From positions 1 through 20,234 of the forward strand of contig JABVXU010000794.1 of NCBI GenBank assembly GCA_013365365.1: DNA of 20,234 nt, given 5' to 3'. Source of the DNA: Cruorifilaria tuberocauda. Its lineage: Eukaryota > Nematoda > Chromadorea > Rhabditida > Onchocercidae. The position numbers and the translations under genes were made by a program. Below are positions 1-12,100 of this stretch, one piece after another; positions within the stretch are counted from its first letter, which is position 1, and the number at the start of each line of letters is the position of its first letter. Below the pieces are notes generated by a model, which was not told the DNA's origin, ran no database searches, and saw only the letters and a list, made by a program, of their open reading frames with translations.

Positions 1-552
1 TATATACTATACATCAGAAAAAGTGCTGCACACATAATTACAATATGAGGGTATCAATAGCTTAACATTATACTTATTTTAATTATTAATACGAATGTAC
101 TATTAATTGCAGTATCACTAGGTATTAATAAAATAGTATTAATAAAATTTAGAGTGTAATAAATATAAAAAATATATCAAGTTTCTGATATTTTCCCTTT
201 TCAATTAGTCTACTGCCTGCTATTCTACAAAATAAAAAAATGTCTTGGATCATTTAGCACGCAAAATTAAGCATGCATACCAGTCGCATGTGTCATTTCA
301 TTAATATTCAAGTATGCCATTTTTTTCCATCAAACGATAATACTGGCTCAGTAGTTATCTTAAAAAAGGTAAATCACTGGAACTCAATGGTTTTCCATTA
401 AGATACTACCTATAACACATTCAACGTTAATTTTAGTAATATTTTATTCTAACTTCTCTTTATGCCTTCATATTGTTTGAGATTTTAAATTCATCAAATA
501 ATTCCTGTATATCAATTTTCAGAAAGTTAGTATTCTGAATTAGAAAACTAAC
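1..552 (-). other. Probable intron or 3' region of the GALK2-type gene
   Basis: From the donor at 552 to the left edge I checked the minus strand for the missing C-terminal GHMP segment and found none. The sequence is AT-rich, with stops in all frames at short intervals. It is best read as the 5' part of an intron longer than 550 nt; a gene that simply stops early is the alternative. Confidence 0.5.
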
Positions 553-2577
553 TATGTTGGGTGTTCGCCGAAAGGATTGTTTCGTTGAAATTTTCATTCG
601 TTATATCTAACAAGTTGAGTGCATTATCCTTGGTGTAAACAGGACTGGGCAGCACTTCCTCTACTATAGTAATCATTTCTTGAGCAGTCTTCTGCAACCG
701 CTGTGCAACCTCACCTAATGTTCGAATTTCTTTCCAGTATTTTAATTCACAGACTTTTGCTATAATCTGAAGAAGTCAATCAATCATATGAATATTCTTC
801 CAAGTAACTTTTAAGCAAATCTAAACAATCACAATTGTCAGAATCACAAATCTTGACAAGAATTTTAAATTCATATAAAATTTGAATTCGAAGAATATAT
901 CGTTAACCTGAGCTGCTAGACGACACTCCACAACACGTTCATTGTACTGAGAAGTAGCTGCTTTATTAAGCGCTTCTCCAGAATGAATCACAGCAAAAAG
1001 TGCATTTTCAGGAAGTGTAACTGGTAAAAATCTGAGCGGATTGAAGTTTATAAGCATTGCAGAACCTTCATTAGCTAAAACTTCAATTGCTTGATCCATA
1101 CCGCCACCTTCTACACCAACATATCGCTCCACTTCGGCACACAATTCAGCGAATTCTACCTGAAATCCATATATATTAATTAATTTATAATAAAATTTAA
1201 AAAGCAATATAATGGAAAATATTTGGAGAAAAAAGTGCATTAATTAAATTATGCAATAAGTGAATCAAACAATACATCATACCAAACAATCGATAAATGC
1301 TGATTTGTTAAAAGTTTTATTAGATTATTCTTGGATCGGATAAAACTAAACTATATGTGTCATAGAAATGAAAATTTTTGCAATACCTTATTGATAATAT
1401 CAAAAGTTTGTCCAGAATACAGCGCAAGTGTTACGAGTGCTGCAGCACATACGACAGAACTGGAACTAGAAAGACCAGCACCTGTTGGTATGGTACCTGT
1501 AACTTGAAACTCGAGGAAGAATGAAACCTCAGCTCTGCAATTCGTGAAGATGAATTTAATATATTATAATTAAGATAGAACTGTAGCAGAATCAAATTCA
1601 ATATTCAATACCAAATATTTCCTGAATTTCTTACTTAGATATTTTTCTGTTGTAATATTTTCAAAATAATACATTACAACCTACCGTAAACTAATATATT
1701 CATGCCTTTCGGTGGCACATTCAAACGTCTTAATATACCTTTCCAACCACATAAAAAATAATGAAACCATTCAGGTTTTGCACTACCCATCCAATCATCG
1801 CAAAATTTGTAAGTGTGTGCTCTTTAAGAATAACAATTTATTAATATTTTGAAAATATTTGAAATTTTTTTTCAAGATAAAAACGAATTTTTTGTAATTC
1901 AATAGTTTAGTATGATAACAATGGAACTTTATATGAAAGTACTATGGCAACAATAAAATTTTATTTGAAAGCTTATTACAACAATGAACTTTTACTTGAA
2001 CGCCGTATTTATATTTTGGAACACAATTTCATTAGCATCATGAAGTGAAGCTAAAATATATGTTGAAGCGTTAATTGCCATTGGTAATACACCATAGCCA
2101 CTGTAATCAATATGTTCGCCTATAAAACATAATATTTGTTACATCATTATATCTCTTCTTAATATTTCAATAGTTATCAGTGTTCATGTTTCCATAATTA
2201 TAGATAATTTTATCATAACTTAATTATGAATAAATAAATATAAATCAAATATTACTACAATATCATTTGTTTCTTTCAGTATATATTTATTCATTAAAAG
2301 TTTTTTCAAATTTTTTTAATAAACGGTCTAAAAAATTCTTGTTGAAATTTTTTAAACATTTTGTCTAATTTCGATATATCCAGAAAGAATTTTAATGAAT
2401 TTTTTTTGAGATATAAATCTTTAAAGATTCATATGAGATTTGATAAAAGAGTAAATTTTTTTTTAAAAAAAAAGAAAAAGTACCAATTAAATTAACTCTT
2501 CCTGGACAACGGACAATATATTTCGCAGAGCAATTGAATCGCTGTCCAAATTCGTCCTTTAACTCATCAAGATCCAT
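548..2577 (-). CDS. GALK2-type galactokinase/N-acetylgalactosamine kinase, 3' end beyond window
   Basis: A GHMP-family sugar kinase that phosphorylates galactose or N-acetylgalactosamine at C1 in the cytosol. Exons on the minus strand, 5' to 3': 2577-2484, 2119-1996, 1821-1685, 1496-1387, 1159-908, 766-553; phases join cleanly (310 codons plus one base). Visible motifs are the sugar-binding PGRVNLIGEHIDY at residues 25-37, the phosphate-binding GLSSSSS at 126-132, and GGGMDQ at 173-178 with the likely catalytic Asp177. The wording around EHIDY, GYGVLPMA and the YFLCGWKG block follows GALK2 rather than GALK1, so GalNAc kinase is the better guess. The ATG is the first after an in-frame stop and lies 38 nt from an acceptor-like AG. 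After ANTQH the last exon meets a good donor (GTTAGT at 552-547). The rest of the family domain, including the third GHMP motif, is absent to the left edge. Reading through the donor would end at a TAG at 550-548. Identity is sure; the 3' end is unknown. Confidence 0.9.
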
Positions 2578-2615
2578 TATCCTCGATGTTGGAATTCACT
2601 TTCACTCGTAATATT

Positions 2616-2630
2616 CTAATAAAAAAAATC
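2616..2630 (-). promoter_or_regulatory. Possible spliced-leader acceptor of the GALK2-type gene
   Basis: Read on the minus strand, a T-rich run ending in ATTAG (AG at 2617-2616) sits 38 nt before the ATG at 2577. It has the shape of a nematode trans-splice acceptor. No outron boundary or transcript start can be seen from sequence. Confidence 0.4.
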
Positions 2631-2931
2631 AGTACATACAACTATAACATATTTATGAGATCAAATTTTAAAATAAAGAAATACTGGAAATAAAAGTGAA
2701 CAATTTATCAGAATTTTATAACTTCCCAATCATTTACGTTTCTTACCACACAAAAAAAAAATACAAAATACTAAAATGATGTTAAACGATACTTAAAATT
2801 ACTGTTAGTATAATATTAAAAAGGTGACAGGAATTGATCAGTTTTGGAACGAGAAAAAATAAATGAATTATCACTTTTTATGAGAGAAAATAAGATTGAA
2901 ATTTTTTATTCAAATTTTTTCATTCACTGAT

Positions 2932-3960
2932 ATGGCAAAAATTATCATTTTCATAATTTATTGGATGAAATTTGTTTTGCTGTCTAATCTTTATTGGAAA
3001 TTCTAAATGCATTGAGTGTACCGAAAAGCAATGAAACAAATTTTTGAACGATTAAGGATTGGAAAAGTAATTTTTAAATTTTTTTCGAAAATTTTCGAAT
3101 AAGATAATCTCACTGATGAAGAAATCGAAAATAATCGAAATTCCATTAATGCTATAAAAGCAAGAATGAAAATGGATAGTGCCGAAGATCCAGCGAATAT
3201 GATAACATTTTTCAGAGCAATTAAATTTGGAAATTTTGAAAAAGTTCTCGGAAGAAAAATGCTGCATATGGTACTATTATTTTAATAAAAATCAATTACA
3301 GCTTACGAATTCATCAACTTTCTATTTAATAAAAATTATGCGAATTTCACGATATAAAACAGTTAAAAATTAGAACAAAAAGGATAGAGGATGATACTAA
3401 TATATTCTACTACTGTTAAAGATTTCAAATTTTTTTTCGCCGGATTTCACACATAAAACTTAAATTTTAAGCAAGGCGGAAATTTCAAATCCATTTTTCC
3501 ATTCAAGCATGATATCCCAAAACATCTGGCACACCTCAAAAAAGATACAAGATTTAGAAGGACTAATAGTGAAGAAATTTTTAATTGATTTCACGTAATA
3601 CTGGAAAAAAAAAGTGATGAAATAAAATTCAATCTTTTTTTATTGCAAGATGAGGAAAATTTTCAATTATGACATTGCTTTAAATTAGATTGAGAAATGG
3701 AAGAATCAAAATAAAACTAATTTGAAATTTCAACACATTTAAAAAATTATAGATGAAACAATGCATGAAATAAGATAGATGAGAAATGAATAATGGTTGA
3801 ACTTCTATAAACCATATATTATGCTAATTTCAATGTGGTGCAAATGCCTGTTATGCTAATTAATAATGAAAAGCAATTGGTATTGTGCGCTTTCCGTAAG
3901 CATTCCTTTTTGCAAAAAATGTAAAAAAAATTTTTAGGACAAGAAAAAAGAAAATACTAG
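2932..3960 (+). pseudogene. Unrecognised, probably decayed plus-strand gene
   Basis: Several stretches here read like protein and are richer in G+C than the flanks, but they lie in different frames and do not assemble into one clean model. Frame 3103-3285 (60 codons) contains LTDEEIENNRN and FFRAIKFGNFEKVLGRK. Frame 3457-3588 (43 codons) contains KHDIPKHLAHLKKDTRFRR. Frame 3811-3924 contains VVQMPVMLINNEKQLVLC. A shorter stretch near 2986-3042 reads SLLEILNALSVPKSNET, followed in another frame by IFERLRIGK. The first and second stretches could be joined in phase by an intron of about 200 nt (GT at 3271, AG at 3471). The last has an in-frame TAA at 3808 and no AG before its open part, so it cannot be an exon in that frame. 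I do not recognise the family. A decayed nematode gene fits best; an old transferred fragment or a lineage-specific gene with a model I cannot resolve remain possible. Confidence 0.3.
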
Positions 3961-5346
3961 GATATATTTAAGTGTAATGTCAAAGTGCGCGAATTTCGAA
4001 AATACTTAAAATAATTTATAAAGAAAAAAAAATGAAATAGTATGATCTGCAAAAATTTTAATTTTTTGCTAAAGACAATTTAAAAATTCAAATACAATGT
4101 CACCGTAATTCCCAACAAAAATATGGAAATATATTTCATTCTTTCCTTATTTAATCCTTCATAATATATCGTATCACATACATAATAATGATTTTTTTTA
4201 ACAGTAAAATATACATCATTATTACAGCATTTTATAAATGCCATAAAAAAAAGCAATTAGTCATTGACTGATCAAGATATAAAATATATGCTTGCCTTAT
4301 CGCTTCAATTTAATACAACACTCTGAAACATTAACAATAATTTCAATATATATATATATACATAATATATGCACACTTATGCATAAAGAAATTGATCTAA
4401 AAACATACGATTATTAACAGAGTATAAATGTAATAAAGTTTTCCAACATTAATCTTAAATACGTTCAATAATGAATTTGAACTTTTAAATAATTAAATAT
4501 ATATATTTGCATACACACATATAACAATATCTGAAATTTAACTAATTTAGATCATAATATATCGTTATTTACTAAATGAATGGCTGAGCATATAAAAGAT
4601 TTTTTTTTAAAATAAAATTTCAGACTGTTAAGTAAAAATTGAAATAAAGATAAAACTAAAGGAATGGAAAAAGAAGAAGCTAATTGATTTTACATAAATG
4701 ATGTCGAAGCAAAAGTACAATAGACCGCTGAAGTTGATGAATGAATAAACAATCATTAATCAGAAATTTGATAATACTAGTAACTAAGTGATAGTCTAAT
4801 AGGTTAATAGTAGATGATTAGTCTAATAGATTATCATGAAATTATTCCAGTATTAATTGATATGTGATAAGTATCATTTCATTTAATCATTTCTATAATA
4901 AAAAATGAGATAAACTGTACACCGAGAAACAGAGGAGATGTGATAAACAGTATAAGGAATATGCCGGATGTCCATTTCAATTAGGGAATATTGGTGGTCA
5001 TTTCGTTTTTTCTTTAAGTTGATTAAGGATTATTTGGCTAAGGATTATTTAGCTGAGGAATATACGGCTACAGTATGGTTACAGTGTGATAATTTGTATG
5101 AAAATACATTGAATTTCTGCTTTCCGGATATCTCATTGTGTCTTTTCCTATTTACTGTGTCTTTTTCAAATTTAAAAAATAGAGGAGTGTTTTTATTTTT
5201 ACATCACTTATGCTTGTATTCATACTACACTCATATTTTTCATTCGTGATTATATTTATACCTTTTTATTCATAATTATTTTTGTAGTTGTACAAATTGC
5301 ATATTTATATTAAGATATTGTGGTGATATATGAAGTACATGTAATT

Positions 5347-5361
5347 CAGATAGATTTTTAG
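5347..5361 (+). promoter_or_regulatory. Possible spliced-leader acceptor of Nup54
   Basis: A T-rich stretch ending in TTTTTAG (AG at 5360-5361) lies 9 nt before the ATG. This spacing is typical of nematode trans-splice sites and supports the chosen start. Confidence 0.5.
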
Positions 5362-5370
5362 GTCACTACA

Positions 5371-8300
5371 ATGAGTTTATTTGCTGCACCAAAAATAGGC
5401 ACTACTTCAGCTACCACCTTTGGTACTTCAACTTCGGCACCAGCTTTCAGTTTTGGTAATACTATTTCAAGGTTAAATCGTTCTTTTTTTTCTCTTGAAC
5501 ATGTTGTTAGTTTTCATAATTTCCTTATAAACGTTTAGTGGTATGATTAGTAATACAGGGAATATAAAGACGTTCGTTTCGATCGTTATCATTTCTATCG
5601 CATAATGATGAAAGAAAGAAAAAGATCAGAATGAAAGATATAAAAAGATCAAGTGTAAAATGAAATAAGAGGGAATTAAAATACAGGAAAAATTTTTAGC
5701 TGTTATGAAACCGTTATTTATTTCAGCACAGCCAGTAAACCATTATTTGGCTCTACGACGACTGTACAGCCATCTTTGTTTGGCGCTCCGACAGCAACAT
5801 CCACTTTTGCACAATCTGGAGGACTTTTCGGCTCAAAACGTAACTTCTTTTCCTGAGACTTGACTTCTAGTTTTTTTAACTGGTATAATTTAGTTTCGAA
5901 AGATGAAAATAAGAATGAGAGCAAATGATATTACTTTACATATTCTTTTAGGTATTAAAAATTTCTGTACTTAAGTGTTTTTAACTTCAAATATATTTTC
6001 AGTGTTTCTTACCTAATTTTTATTTTGAATGTAACGATAAACAATGAGTATTTTTTCAACCATCCTTTGATTGGTATTTCATTATGCGAAATCTTTTTTA
6101 AATGTGTTCATTCTTTATGCTAGAAATATACCAACTACTTTGATCGTAATGACTAATCTGTTTATTTATTTCTAGCTGGGGCAACGGCCTCAACGAGTCT
6201 TTTGTCATCCGGAATGAAGCCTGCTGGCTTGTCAACTGCTTCAACGACATCAACTGCACGTGCTTCACAAATTTCAACAGTACAGGATTTGATACAGGTA
6301 GAATCGCATTGTAGTTTCAAAACAGAAGATTCTATTGTAATATTTATCGTTTTATCGTTACTTTGATTAATGGAAAGATATATTCAACTGGAAAATTTTC
6401 TTCCTTACTTGAAATATTGGTATAGATTTAAAAAACTATTTGAAATACACGAATCTCTAGACAATCAAATAAGTGCATTTTTAGAATTCAGAATGCCTCA
6501 TTAGGTCGTTGACATCTCCAGATCTTTTTGGAGATGAAAGAGATGGTATTATTGCGAAATTAAATCAGCTTTTGTCTGCATGCGGAATTGGTAGTGGGTA
6601 TTATAAAGGTGATCAGCAGCCCATTTCTTACACTACAGAAAATCCTTTTTACCAATTTAAAGCAATTGGTTATAGTAGGTTAGTAAATTGAACTTTTTTT
6701 TGGTAAGTTTCAATTTTTTCTACATTTCTTTTAGTTTTAAAATATTGGCATAAAATGAAGGACTTTCTGAAAGATGCAACTTATTTTTAAAAATAAAAGT
6801 TCATAAATACAAAAAAGACAAGTATTACTATTCAGCGTGTATCGCTTGGCCAAGTAATAGTTATTATGGAATGAAAGAAGTATAATTTAACAACTTTTCT
6901 AAAATAACTATTGACTTTCGCCTAACGAATGATATAAGACTTTTATCCCCTATGAGACAATTTCAATTATGTATACAGTTTATCTAATAGCAGTGGTATT
7001 CATTGCCGAATATGCGTAATAAAAAATAAAATGGCTATATTTCAGAAGAAGTGATTACTGTGATAGCGATGGTATTGTAGCTCTAACTCTAGGGATTAAT
7101 TATGAGCAGCTTTCAAATGCTACTCAGCGACAAAAATTCATAGATTCGATGAATATTATATTAGGCAATAATACAAATATCCGTGCGCATATTGAACTTA
7201 TTCGTCCACTTCCAGATAATCAGACCGAAGTAAGCTATTTCAATGTTAAACTAATCTATCGATATATACGAAAAACATAAATAAATGTAGTGAGTAGTTT
7301 AACACTGTTCTTTATTATTTTATTGCAAACTCATGTTTTGCTATCCATTTCGATTTGTTTTTCGTTTTTTTTTCAGATTTTGCTGTATGTAATAGAAAAA
7401 GGCAAAGGCAGATCAAGCAGCAAAGAATTGTGCGCTTACTTAAAACAACCTGCACAAGAGACGCAATTGAAAAATCAGCTTTACGTCGTGAATGTTCTGT
7501 CGCGTACAGTAATGGATGACGCGAAAAAGCATGCTTTCATCAAAAATCCTCCTGCTGGTATGAGTTAATTTCGAAATATGATTTAAGAAAATCAATTTTT
7601 AATATGGAAACATTTCAAATTGCGCTTTTGCTTAGGATTCGATTCACAAATTTGGCAACAAGCTATCCGGGAAAATCCGGACCCTCAGACATTGCTTCCT
7701 TACCCAATTCGAGGGTTTGAACAGTTACGTAAAAGACAAGAATTGCAGGTAAAAATATCTACATTTTGAGATGAATCTCTTCTGAATCAGTTTTTGTGTG
7801 TGTAAATTGAATGCGTAATCTCTTATAGATATGAGTTTTTCGCTATTATAACTTTTCAGGCAGCAGAAATACGTCTTGAGAAACGTATTATTGAGGAACT
7901 AAAACAAAGACTTGTCCAAATTAATAGTAAATTAACAGCAGGACAAAATCAGTGTTCATATCAACGGTTTGCATTTCAGAAAATAAATTTCCGAAATTTA
8001 TGTAAAAAAAATTTTTCATTCTAATTAGATTTGTCTTGCGCTATGTTTTGTATTCTATTTTTTACTATAGTCCCGTATTTTTACTTTTAGGCAGAGACAT
8101 AAAGAATTATCGTATCGTTTGTTACGTTGTTTAGCAATGCAGTCTCTCCTTCAACAATATACAGTTAGCATAGATAGCGCCGAAGAGAAGCTCGAAACAC
8201 GTCTTGAAGCATTAAGTGGATCTCTTATAGGACCTGACCAAATCAAGGTGTCAAATTTGTGTAGTTTAAATTAGTTGATGCAGTAAATATTCGCAAGATA

Positions 8301-8780
8301 TATGAAGTCTTCAGTACGCCAAAAACTGACGAATTTTCTTTTATTAATCTGTTCACGTGTTTAAGAGTCGAATAAATGATTTGTTAACGATTTTGCGAGG
8401 TGAAACTGAAATTCTGAAAACGGCAAGTGGGACGAAACTGAAATTAACTGAAAATGATGTGAAACAAATTAAAAGGTTGCCTAATCAAGTTTTATTGGTT
8501 AATAATATTCCATTTGTTTGCTTAATAGGTATGATATTGTCGATATATTCATTAATTATCCAGAAAATTTCGAAAGTTGGTATAAGTGGAAATTGTTAAT
8601 TTAATAATTAGAATTAGTTGATTTTTCTATTGTATTTGTCTGAAGTCTTTATAAACACAAATTCGTAATTTCCATTATTTCAGATACTTATATCGAGCGC
8701 AGGAGGCACTTGAAAAAGTTGTTGATGTTATACAAGAAAGTGCTGATATTCTTGATATTATAGAAACACATTTGAAATGA
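5371..8780 (+). CDS. nup54: Nucleoporin Nup54 (nuclear pore central channel, FG repeat)
   Basis: Part of the Nup62-Nup58-Nup54 complex that lines the central transport channel of the nuclear pore. Eleven exons: 5371-5471, 5727-5839, 6176-6297, 6485-6678, 7046-7229, 7377-7557, 7636-7748, 7860-7966, 8091-8247, 8366-8475, 8684-8780. They splice in phase to 492 aa; human Nup54 has 507. Residues 1-72 carry five FG dipeptides (17, 28, 41, 52, 68) in a Ser/Thr/Ala-rich setting. Residues 73-112 are a Ser/Thr linker. About 118-330 is the conserved Nup54 alpha/beta region, with DERDGIIAKLNQL and ENPFYQFKAIGYS. From about 337 to the end is helical coiled coil, charged and Leu-rich, for binding the partner nucleoporins. 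At exon 4 three AGs lie close together (6484, 6491, 6504); only the first keeps the frame, adding NSECLIR. The FG part is short. The likely C. elegans counterpart is npp-1 (from memory). No AATAAA follows the stop. Confidence 0.95.
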
Positions 8781-9111
8781 TTTTCATTGTTGAATGTATT
8801 TGTTGTTAGCACTTCGTCACATTTTAGTAAACTTATTTATTGATTCCAAAATTTTTTTCTTAATGCATTTTGTTGTACTATAGATAAAAAAAAAGCATTT
8901 TCTTAATATTCTGTTTTGCACATATCTTCGCCTTTATTGCGATATTTTGATATAGATATTTTTCAAATCTTGAGGGATTTCGCCCATAAATAGGATATGC
9001 TAAATGGTGCACATCGGTGTGTTATGGAGAAAGGATCTCTACGCATTTATTGTTAATGATACAAAAAAAAATACATAAATGGTTGAATATATTTGTAGTT
9101 CGAAGACTAAA
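8781..9111 (+). other. Intercistronic stretch between Nup54 and the DDX51 helicase gene
   Basis: 331 nt holding the Nup54 3' UTR and the leader of the next gene. I see no canonical AATAAA, no RNA gene and no open frame of note. The stretch near 9000-9060 is less AT-rich than the rest. An in-frame ATG at 9079 precedes the chosen start by 11 codons but lies upstream of the acceptor-like AG at 9097-9098. Confidence 0.6.
9084..9098 (+). promoter_or_regulatory. Possible spliced-leader acceptor of the DDX51 helicase gene
   Basis: ATATTTGTAG ends with AG at 9097-9098, 13 nt before the ATG at 9112. If used, it removes the in-frame ATG at 9079 from the mRNA, which is why the start was placed at 9112. 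Confidence 0.4.
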
Positions 9112-12100
9112 ATGGAATTCGACGTAGAGGATGAAAAGCCGGGAACAAGTGTTTCAGATGATGAAATGAGTGAAACTGAAAAGTCGGAAGGACATGTTTA
9201 CAAAGTATTAGGACATGACACCTTTGTAGATTTGAAGAAAATCCAGTAAGTGAAATTACGTATTATTAAATGGTGTAATTTTGTATAGGGATATCAAACA
9301 AGATTAGAGTTATCATTCTCAATTATGATACAATTATGAAATGTTTTTTTTTCATGTTATGAGAGATGTCAATAGGAATGAATATAATAATAATATGATG
9401 CGCTATTTTCAGTGTTGTGCCAACGTGGATTAAACGAGGTGAAACATTTGAATCAGAGTTAAATGAAGAAAGTTGTGCAGAGCTTGATTTTGTCAAAGGT
9501 TTGCATCCTTTGCTTGCACATCGTGTGAAGGAGCATCTCAAGCAGTGGTATCCTGTCCAACGAGCAGTTCTTCCACATCTCATAGCTGCAACTAATGTTT
9601 GTTCGATTTTTCCTCCAAGGTTTTGCAGTTTTAATTAAATTTGAATTATCAAATGAAGAGAAAGAACGTGGAAGGCTTAAAACAGATTGATCATAAACTT
9701 CTCTTTTGTACAATAACTGTTTTTCCTAGCGCATATATGAATCTGTGGATTTTCAATTAAATGTAACATCATCTAATGATTTCTATATTCCTTTTAATTC
9801 CTTCATTATTACTAACTATTGTTGCGTTTTTTTAGAGATTTGGTGATTAGTTCTCCAACTGGTAGTGGTAAAACACTGTGTTATGTAATTCCGATTTTAA
9901 ATGCTTTGCGCGAATGCGCGATGATGGATTATCTTTTTGCACTAATTGTAGCTCCAGTACAGAATCTTGTTGATCAAATAGAAAAGGTGTGCAATAAATA
10001 AATAATAGGGATTTCTGTCCAATTAGATAAAAAAAGATTATATATTATTTATGATACTGTTATCACAATAACTACTTTTCAGGAATTCAAAAAATATAAT
10101 GTTTTCAATATACGTATTGCTTCACTTCGTGGAAGTCACGATCTTAATGCTGAAAAACAACAGTTGGAAAGGGCAAATATAGCGATAGCAACGCCGGGTC
10201 GTTTGATGGAGCACATAACGGACCTGGATTTTCCTGTTGACTTTACACATTTAAGGTTTGTGTTTCGTAAGCAACTTAATTCGGATATCTCAAAATGTCG
10301 GAGTCAGTAAAGTTTGTAAGAATTTAACAGTACCAACTGCTATTGTTTTTCCTCTCTTTTATTCAAAATTATTCTAAACAAGTAATATGAAACCTGCAAA
10401 GGTTCACATTGATTTTCCCTAAAATCTTTTCAGATATTTAGTGGTGGATGAAGCAGATCGTATGTCACATACAGCTCGCATTGAATGGCTTAATGATCTC
10501 GAAGCTGTTGCAAATTGTAACTATTTGTTTTGTTAAACTTTTTTTTGGAGCATCTTTGAATTCCTTTTCACTTTATTAGCAGCATGCGCATGACTATTTA
10601 GGTAGAAAAACGATGTTATTTGTTATGAACTGAAACTAAAATAGTTTTTTTTTTTCGTTTATTTATACAAACTGGAAGATAGGAGTTGTTCAGAGAATTT
10701 CATTTTAAATAATACTATCATTTAACACTTTTTCATGTCTCTCATTTCTTATTTTATGTTATTTCAGATAATCATAATTGTGTCACAGTTGACGATCTTT
10801 ATAAATCAACTTTTTTGCAAAAAATACTGCTTTCCGCTACATTATCTTTGGATGTCGAAGATCTGCATCAATGGCGCCTTCGACATCCTCGTCTATTCAA
10901 GTATGATTTTTCATATATTTGTTGAGATCTAACATTCCTTTCCCATCTTTCTTATTTTCAATTCATTATATTTTCTAGACTCTTTTAGTTTATTGCTTAT
11001 TCGCTGTTGACTAACATTTCTTTTGCAGAGCAGTGAAAGAAGATATCATTGTAACAAATGAATCAAGTTTAAACAGTGTTATTATTCCAACCTCATTAAA
11101 GATTGAATACATTGTGTGTGATACAAAATTTAAGCCGCTTGCAACATATGACCGAATAGAAAGGCGTCAATCTTGGAAAAAAATTTTAATATTCGTTAAC
11201 AGCAAGTAAGCACCATATCGAAATATTGGAATTAATTTATATGAGCGTATTGTGCTATTGCTATTAAACAGATTTCTCTGAAATGCTTTAAGGACTTGAT
11301 ATAATTCAATTTCAGGATGGCTAGTTATCGACTTACAGTACTGTTGAAAGTGCTTAGTGCTGGGAAATATCAAGTCGAAGAACTGTCATCAAATCTTTTC
11401 GGTAATCGACGACAGAAAGTGCTGGCAAGGTGCAATATCTGATTTGCAAAATGTTGCAGACTTTATTTGGAAAAATCTTCATTTAAAAAATTTTTTCAGA
11501 TTCAGAAAAGGAACCACAAGAGTGCTTATTTCAAGTGATGTCTTGTCTCGTGGGATTGATATTGAGGGTATTGACGTCGTAATTAATTACGATAGACCAC
11601 TTAACGAAAGATTATTTATTCATCGAATCGGACGAACAGCAAGATGTGGCAAGAAAGGAACAGCCATCTTCCTCATTCTAGCGAAAGAGGTGGTGTTTTT
11701 GCTTTCAATATATTTTTGCTTCACACTTCTTCAATTTTTAGATCTTGTCCCTTAGGTTTGAGCTGCATCTGTTTGTTTTTTCAGAAAAAAGATTTCAAAA
11801 CTACTCTCCAGAATATTTCTTTCACCGGAAAAATTAAAGAAAGAAATTTCGAAGGTGTGAAAGATGCTGAAACAGAAGAGCTATACGGGCAAGCATTAAC
11901 AAAGCTTAAAGAAGCTTTACAACAAAAGGTAGTTTTCACTTAGGAAGCTTTATTTTTACTTTCCGCCTAATTCTCAATAAGATAGTTGTAAATTTATTAT
12001 GACTTGATCAATTTTCGGATCAAAATTGATTATCTACAAAAAACGATAAATCGTTTTTGTCCTCTTGATTTACAGTTCATTAATATCACTTTAAAGTAAA

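Larger units (their letters stand above)
2578..5370. other. Divergent intergenic region between the GALK2-type gene and Nup54
   Basis: About 2.8 kb separates the two head-to-head genes, so promoters for both should lie here. No TATA box or known element can be named with confidence. The part around 2932-3960 has coding-like stretches on the plus strand (listed separately). From about 3970 to 4900 the sequence is very AT-rich, with a 15-nt alternating AT run at 4346-4360 and long A/T tracts. A copy of TAGTCTAATAG occurs twice near 4790-4830. At 4968-5249 lies a 93-codon plus-strand open frame with no recognisable domain, which I do not call a gene. Confidence 0.6.

Noticed and set aside
1505..1525. 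Alternative acceptor that would add about ten residues before the phosphate-binding motif of the GALK2-type kinase
   Set aside because: The acceptor after TTACAG at 1498-1497 joins in phase to give LVYGTIPTGAGLSS, which matches the family without an insertion.
3052..3267. 71-codon minus-strand open frame
   Set aside because: It is the antisense of the more protein-like plus-strand stretch at 3103-3285 and is rich in Phe, Ile and Ser as shadows are.
4968..5249. 93-codon plus-strand open frame upstream of Nup54
   Set aside because: No recognisable domain, a Phe/Leu/Ser-rich second half typical of AT-rich chance frames, and no clear splice or leader context. The small internal repeat is kept only as a finding.
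9079..9081. Upstream ATG for the helicase, 11 codons earlier
   Set aside because: It is in frame, but it lies before the acceptor-like AG at 9097-9098 and adds residues with no family match. It stays possible if that site is not used.
9323..9713. Two minus-strand open frames opposite helicase exon 2
   Set aside because: Antisense shadows of a well-supported exon that carries the region before motif I.
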